Shown in pieces: positions 12,508-16,251 of a DNA stretch of 16,251 nt (positions within the stretch are counted from its first letter, which is position 1; every line of letters begins with the position of its first letter). The translations under genes were made by a program, and so were the position numbers. Where the stretch lies: assembly GCA_023440865.1 (NCBI GenBank), contig JAEXRM010000186.1:1-16251 (forward strand). Reading direction: 5' to 3'. Origin of the DNA: Bacillota bacterium. Lineage in GTDB: Bacteria > Bacillota > Clostridia > DSM-8532. Under the pieces are notes generated by a model that saw nothing but the letters and a program-made list of their open reading frames with translations, had not been told where the DNA came from and did not search any database.

Positions 12508-14481
12508 GTGAACGTCCTGCTTTTCCTGCTCCTGTTCCCCCTGCTGGCGGCCATCCTCGTCGCATCGGTCCGCAACGCGAAGATCCGTGGCTTCCTTGTC
12601 CGGATTTCCGCGCTGCTGATCGCCGCGGCGTCCGGCTATGCCGCCTGGCTGTATCTTGGCGCCGACACCGCCATCCGCATCGAGGCCGAATGGCTCGGAT
12701 ACGGCATGCTGGCCCTCGACGTGGCCATGGCGTGCTTCGTCATCGGGGTCTCGATCAAGCACAAGCGCCTGGTGCCGATTTTCCTGACACTCGTCCAGGC
12801 ACCGCTGCTGGTGTGGTTCGAGCTGACGGAGGGCCACGGCATCGAGGTGGCGAGCGACATCGTGATCGACCGGCTGGCCGTCATCATGATCCTCATCATC
12901 GGCATCGTCGGCAGCCTCATCTGCGTCTACGCCGTCGCCTACATGAAGGATTACCACCACCACCACACCGAGTACAAGGACCATGACGGCAGCATTTCCC
13001 GGAACGCACGGGAGGAACCTGCAAAACGCTCCGCGTCTTTGCAGGACAGGACCTCCTTCTTCCTTTCCCTGATGTTCCTGTTCCTGTCCGCGATGTTCGG
13101 CATCGTGATCTCGAACAACCTCGTGTGGATGTACTTCTTCTGGGAGGTCACCACCCTGTGCTCCTTCCTGCTGATCGGCTACACCCGCTCGAAGGAGGCG
13201 ATCACCAACGCCTTCCGCGCCCTGAACATGAACCTGCTCGGCGGCGTCGGCTTTGCCGGCGGCCTGTTCTATGTCGGTCATTTCATGAAGACGGTCGAGC
13301 TGTCCTCCCTGCTCGCGCAAGGGCTTGCCGGCGCCGTCATCGTCGTGCCGGCCGCGCTCCTTTCGCTGGCCGGCCTGGCCAAGGCCGCACAGATGCCCTT
13401 CTCGAGCTGGCTGCTCGGCGCCATGGTCGCACCGACGCCCTCCTCGGCGCTGCTGCACTCCTCGACCATGGTCAAGGCGGGTGTGTACCTCATCATCCGC
13501 CTCTCCCCCATCCTCACGGGCAACATCGCGGGCCTGATGGTCGCCATCGTCGGCGGCATCACGTTCCTGCTGGCCTCCCTGGCCGCCATCTCCCAGACGG
13601 ACGGCAAGAAGCTGCTCGCCTGGTCCACCATCGCCAACCTCGGCCTGATCGTGGCCTGCGGCGGCGTCGGCACCTACGAGGCCGTCTGGGCCGGCGTGCT
13701 GCTGATCATCTTCCACGCCGTCTCGAAGTCGCTGCTGTTCCTCTCCGTGGGCACCGTGGAGCACAACCTGGGCAGCCGCGACATCGAGGACATGCACGGC
13801 CTGATCATGAAGCTGCCGGAAATGGCCGTCTTCCTGACTGTCGGCATCGCCGGCATGTTCCTCGCCCCGTTCGGCATGCTCATTTCCAAATGGGCCGCGC
13901 TCAAGGCCTTCATCGACTCGAACAACGTACTCGTCGTCATGGCCCTGGTGTTCGGTTCCGCCGCCACCCTGTTCTACTGGACGAAGTGGATGGGCAAGAT
14001 CGTCGCCGTACTCGACCGGAGCAACCGGCTGAAAAACCACATCAAGGGAGACGAATGGGTGTCGCTCGGTGTGCATGCGCTGCTGACCGTGGGGTTGTGC
14101 TTCGTGTTCCCGGCCATCTCCAACCAGGTCATCGAGCCGTATCTCGAGGGCTTCTACGGCCCGCAGCTCCAGAGCATCCTCTCCGCCGGCAACACGAACA
14201 TCATGCTGCTGATGCTCGGCATGGTGCTGCTGGTGCCGGTCGGCATGTACGTCTTCATCCAGCTGAAGGAGGACCGCATCATCTCCTCCTACATGGCCGG
14301 TGTGAACCGGGGCGACAACCGCACCTTCACCGATTCGTTCGGAAAGCCCAAGGAACTGTATCTGGCCAACTGGTACATGGACCGCTATCTCAATGAGACG
14401 AAACTGTCGACCATCGGCGTCGCTTCCTGCGCCGCCACGCTGGCCGTCGTGCTGCTGATGGCGCTCGGAGGTGTCCTGTGA
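12508..14481 (+). CDS. echA: Ech-type hydrogenase membrane subunit EchA (NuoL/Mrp antiporter-like)
   Basis: Large ion-translocating membrane subunit of an energy-converting [NiFe] hydrogenase, 657 aa, many helices (proton-conducting transporter family PF00361). Conserved antiporter residues are visible: Glu213 in FFWEVTTLCSFLLIGY, Lys292 in GLAKAAQMPFSSWLLG, and His317/Lys323 in APTPSSALLHSSTMVKAG. KKLLAWSTIANLGLI and FHAVSKSLLFLSVGTVEHN are also family hallmarks. A loop at about 148-180 contains a four-His run and a polar stretch encoded over a DNA hairpin (13018-13045). The start is GTG 12508. The gene overlaps echB by four bases (GTGA), indicating translational coupling. Length and the A-B-C-D order fit Ech rather than the larger CooM or the multi-Mrp Mbh type. 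An HyfB-like label is the alternative. Confidence 0.9.
   Translation: MNVLLFLLLFPLLAAILVASVRNAKIRGFLVRISALLIAAASGYAAWLYLGADTAIRIEAEWLGYGMLALDVAMACFVIGVSIKHKRLVPIFLTLVQAPLLVWFELTEGHGIEVASDIVIDRLAVIMILIIGIVGSLICVYAVAYMKDYHHHHTEYKDHDGSISRNAREEPAKRSASLQDRTSFFLSLMFLFLSAMFGIVISNNLVWMYFFWEVTTLCSFLLIGYTRSKEAITNAFRALNMNLLGGVGFAGGLFYVGHFMKTVELSSLLAQGLAGAVIVVPAALLSLAGLAKAAQMPFSSWLLGAMVAPTPSSALLHSSTMVKAGVYLIIRLSPILTGNIAGLMVAIVGGITFLLASLAAISQTDGKKLLAWSTIANLGLIVACGGVGTYEAVWAGVLLIIFHAVSKSLLFLSVGTVEHNLGSRDIEDMHGLIMKLPEMAVFLTVGIAGMFLAPFGMLISKWAALKAFIDSNNVLVVMALVFGSAATLFYWTKWMGKIVAVLDRSNRLKNHIKGDEWVSLGVHALLTVGLCFVFPAISNQVIEPYLEGFYGPQLQSILSAGNTNIMLLMLGMVLLVPVGMYVFIQLKEDRIISSYMAGVNRGDNRTFTDSFGKPKELYLANWYMDRYLNETKLSTIGVASCAATLAVVLLMALGGVL
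13018..13045 (+). repeat. Inverted repeat inside echA
   Basis: CCTGCAAA (13018-13025) and TTTGCAGG (13038-13045) are exact inverted complements. The next three bases inside (ACG and CGT) also pair if one C is bulged. It falls in the variable polar loop of EchA, the least conserved-looking part of the protein. Confidence 0.5.
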
Positions 14482-15359
14482 GCACTTGGATGATTGTCGT
14501 CCTCTATATCCTGCTCGCCCCGCTCGCCGGCGGCCTGCTCGCCGGCATCGACCGCAAGATCACCGCCCGCATGCAGGGCCGCTTCGGTCCGCCGGTCCTG
14601 CAGCCGTTCTACGACGTGTTCAAGCTCTTCGAGAAGGAGTCCGTCGCCGTCAACCGGGTGCAGAACTTCTACATCCTGTTCTTCCTCATCGGCGTCATCT
14701 TCACCGGCGCGCTGTTCTTCTCCGGCGGCGACCTGCTGCTGGTCATCTTCGCGCTGACGCTGGCCAACATCTTCCTGGTGCTGGGCGCCTACTCGGCGAA
14801 CTCCCCGTACTCGAGCATCGGCGCGCTGCGCGAGCTGATGCAGATGATGGCGTACGAGCCGATGGTGTTCCTCGTGGCCATCGGCTTCTACCTGGCGACG
14901 AAGAACCAGGGGGCGGGCACCTTCAATGTGGCCGACCTCGTCGCCGTGAAACAGCCGCTCATCCCTTATCTGCCCGGCATCTTCACGGGCTTCGTGTACA
15001 TCCTCACGATCAAGCTGCGCAAATCCCCCTTCGACCTCTCGATGTCGCACCATGCGCATCAGGAGCTGGTCAAGGGCATCACGACCGAGTTTTCCGGTTC
15101 CACGCTCGCCCTCATCGAAATCGCCCACTGGTACGAGAACATGTTCCTGATGGGCTTCGTGTTCCTGTTCTTCGCCTGGGCTTCTCCCTGGGGCATCGCC
15201 GCCGGCCTGGCCGTGTGCGCGGTGGTCTACTTCCTCGAAATCCTCATCGACAACAGCTTCGCACGCGTCAAATGGCAGCTGGTCATGTCCTCCTCCTGGG
15301 GTGTGGCGGCGACGCTTGGCTTCGCCAACGTCATCATCCTGCAGCTGCTGCACAAATGA
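14478..15359 (+). CDS. echB: Ech-type hydrogenase membrane subunit EchB (NuoH-like)
   Basis: Membrane-anchor subunit joining the hydrogenase arm to the ion-pumping part, 293 aa, about eight helices, NADH dehydrogenase subunit 1 family (PF00146). Motifs are GRFGPPVLQPFYDVFKLFEK at 34-53, the acidic RELMQMMAYEPMVFLVAIGF region (Glu119, Glu127), and PFDLSMSHHAHQ followed by ELVKGITTEFSG at 196-207, equivalent to the NuoH ELVAGYHTEYSG loop facing the electron-transfer arm. The start is GTG 14478, overlapping the echA stop, with GGAGGTG at 14467-14473. A 105-base gap with a hairpin separates it from echC. Such a gap is unusual here, because echA/echB and echC/echD overlap. Confidence 0.92.
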   Translation: MSTWMIVVLYILLAPLAGGLLAGIDRKITARMQGRFGPPVLQPFYDVFKLFEKESVAVNRVQNFYILFFLIGVIFTGALFFSGGDLLLVIFALTLANIFLVLGAYSANSPYSSIGALRELMQMMAYEPMVFLVAIGFYLATKNQGAGTFNVADLVAVKQPLIPYLPGIFTGFVYILTIKLRKSPFDLSMSHHAHQELVKGITTEFSGSTLALIEIAHWYENMFLMGFVFLFFAWASPWGIAAGLAVCAVVYFLEILIDNSFARVKWQLVMSSSWGVAATLGFANVIILQLLHK

Positions 15360-15381
15360 ATCGATCCGGAACCGCCAGTGT

Positions 15382-15398
15382 CCGTCGGAGGCCGACGG
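15382..15398 (+). other. Hairpin in the echB-echC gap
   Basis: CCGTCGG (15382-15388) pairs exactly with CCGACGG (15392-15398) around three bases. No T-run follows, so it is probably not a terminator. GATCCGG (15363-15369) and CCGGATC (15421-15427) form an outer inverted pair, so most of the 105-base gap can fold. Confidence 0.5.
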
Positions 15399-15464
15399 CG
15401 CGGGAACCGTTCATCGATCCCCGGATCCCCCACGGAACGGACATCCACCCCATGGAGGTGCTTC

Positions 15465-15965
15465 ATGCCTTTCTTTTCGAAATCGCCCTGGATCATCCAT
15501 TATGACGGATCCAGCTGCAACGGCTGCGACATCGAGGTGCTCGCCTGCCTGACCCCCTTATACGACGTCGAGCGTTTCGGCGTCATCAACACCGGCAATC
15601 CCAAGCATGCGGACATCCTGCTGATCACCGGCTCCGTCAATGAACAGAACAAGGAGACGGTCTGGCAGATCTACCACCAGATGCCGCATCCGAAGGTTGT
15701 CGTGGCGGTCGGCATCTGCGCCACGTCCGGCGGCATCTTCGCCGAATGCTACAACGTGCTCGGCGGCGTGGACAAGATCCTGCCCGTCGACCTGTACGTG
15801 CCCGGCTGCGCGGCCCGCCCCGAGGCCATCATCGACGGCGTTGTCAAGGCGGTCGGCCTGTTCAAGGAAAAGCGCAAGGAAATGATCGAGCGCACGAAGC
15901 GCATGAAGATGAAAGGAGGCGCGAACCATGTACGAAAGTCAGCGGCTGATCGTCACCACGCCTGA
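15465..15965 (+). CDS. echC: Ech-type hydrogenase small subunit EchC (NuoB-like)
   Basis: Electron-transfer small subunit of the [NiFe] hydrogenase, 166 aa, NuoB/PsaD family (PF01058). The four ligands of its single proximal [4Fe-4S] cluster can be placed: Cys18 and Cys21 in SSCNGCDIEVLACLTP, Cys85 in VGICATSGGIF, and Cys115 in YVPGCAARPEAI. The start at ATG 15465 has GGAGG at 15454-15458, six bases upstream; the frame is open further upstream but has no family similarity there. The C-terminus is Lys/Arg-rich (KEKRKEMIERTKRMKMKGG). The last 38 bases overlap echD in another frame. Confidence 0.93.
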   Translation: MPFFSKSPWIIHYDGSSCNGCDIEVLACLTPLYDVERFGVINTGNPKHADILLITGSVNEQNKETVWQIYHQMPHPKVVVAVGICATSGGIFAECYNVLGGVDKILPVDLYVPGCAARPEAIIDGVVKAVGLFKEKRKEMIERTKRMKMKGGANHVRKSAADRHHA

Positions 15966-16251
15966 AGAACTCATCCATGGCATTTACCTGATGAAGCGCG
16001 ACGGATACCGGCTCGTGCAGATCCACTGCGTGCGCGTGGAGGCGGGCTTCGAGCTCAACTACACGTTCGACCTGAACCTCGAGTTCGTCAATTACCGCGT
16101 CATCCTGCCGGTCGACGGCGAAATCGTGAGCATCAGCCGCATCTTCCCGCCGGCGTTCCTGTACGAAAACGAGCTCAAGGACCTGTTCGGCGTGAAGATC
16201 AGCGGCATCTCGGTCGATTACGACGGCAGCCTGTACCGTGGCGCCCAGAAG
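15928..16251 (+). CDS. echD: Ech-type hydrogenase subunit EchD (NuoC-like), partial
   Basis: First 108 residues; the gene runs off the window. Hydrophilic subunit of the complex I 30-kDa family (PF00329), which helps join the small and large subunits. The protein begins MYESQRLIVTTPEELIHGIY. The family motif is visible as LYENELKDLFGVKISG, with Asp85-Leu-Phe-Gly. The ATG at 15928 has AAAGGAGG at 15912-15919, eight bases upstream, inside the echC coding region. EchE (large [NiFe] subunit, NuoD-like) and EchF (ferredoxin-like, NuoI) should follow. Confidence 0.9.
   Translation, partial: MYESQRLIVTTPEELIHGIYLMKRDGYRLVQIHCVRVEAGFELNYTFDLNLEFVNYRVILPVDGEIVSISRIFPPAFLYENELKDLFGVKISGISVDYDGSLYRGAQK

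Noticed and set aside
11290..14076. A 928-codon minus-strand frame running through the DUF6062-type gene and antisense across the first part of echA
   Set aside because: Only the part from 12066 down matches a protein family and has a ribosome site. The rest is low-complexity Asp/Glu/His-rich antisense translation of echA, a usual by-product of high-GC codon bias.

Overview
The window looks like a high-GC (estimated by eye at about 60%) anaerobic Firmicutes chromosome segment, most likely class Clostridia. Pointers are strong AGGAGG-type Shine-Dalgarno (SD) sites, a YesM/YesN-type two-component system next to LplA/LplB/LplC-type ABC transporter genes, a MazG-RqcP pair in the order seen in Bacillus (yabN-yabO), a DUF6062-type protein, and an Ech-type membrane [NiFe] hydrogenase operon. 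Genus cannot be read from the sequence; a gut or rumen clostridium is a guess.

Layout. (1) 44-3500, plus strand: sensor histidine kinase and AraC-type response regulator behind an extended -10 promoter at the window edge. (2) 3439-9504, minus strand: a carbohydrate or oligosaccharide (CUT1/Lpl-type) importer transcribed permease B, permease C, binding protein, then a second diverged binding-protein paralogue whose 3' end overlaps the regulator gene tail to tail. No ATPase is encoded, so a shared MsmX/MsmK-type ATPase elsewhere is expected. (3) 9505-9986: a regulatory region with a cre-like site, 31-bp-spaced direct repeats, an inverted repeat and, at its far end, a clear intrinsic terminator for the next operon. 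(4) 9987-12066, minus strand: rqcP, mazG and a DUF6062-type gene. (5) 12067-12507: divergent control region with a long dyad, a weak promoter and a foldable leader. (6) 12508-16251, plus strand: echA, echB, echC and the start of echD; echE and echF should follow beyond the window.

How it works together. The YesMN pair probably senses an extracellular sugar or glycan signal and activates the importer operon. The second binding protein may supply extra substrate range or act as a sensing partner (inference). The Ech complex would couple ferredoxin oxidation to H2 evolution and ion pumping in the same fermentative cell. No mobile element, CRISPR array, tRNA or rRNA was seen.

Most worth a second look: the perfect 16-bp hairpin between the two binding-protein genes, the four-helix N-terminal extension on the LplB-like permease, the operator-like repeats upstream of the importer, a G-quadruplex motif between permease and binding-protein genes, and the structured leader of the Ech operon.
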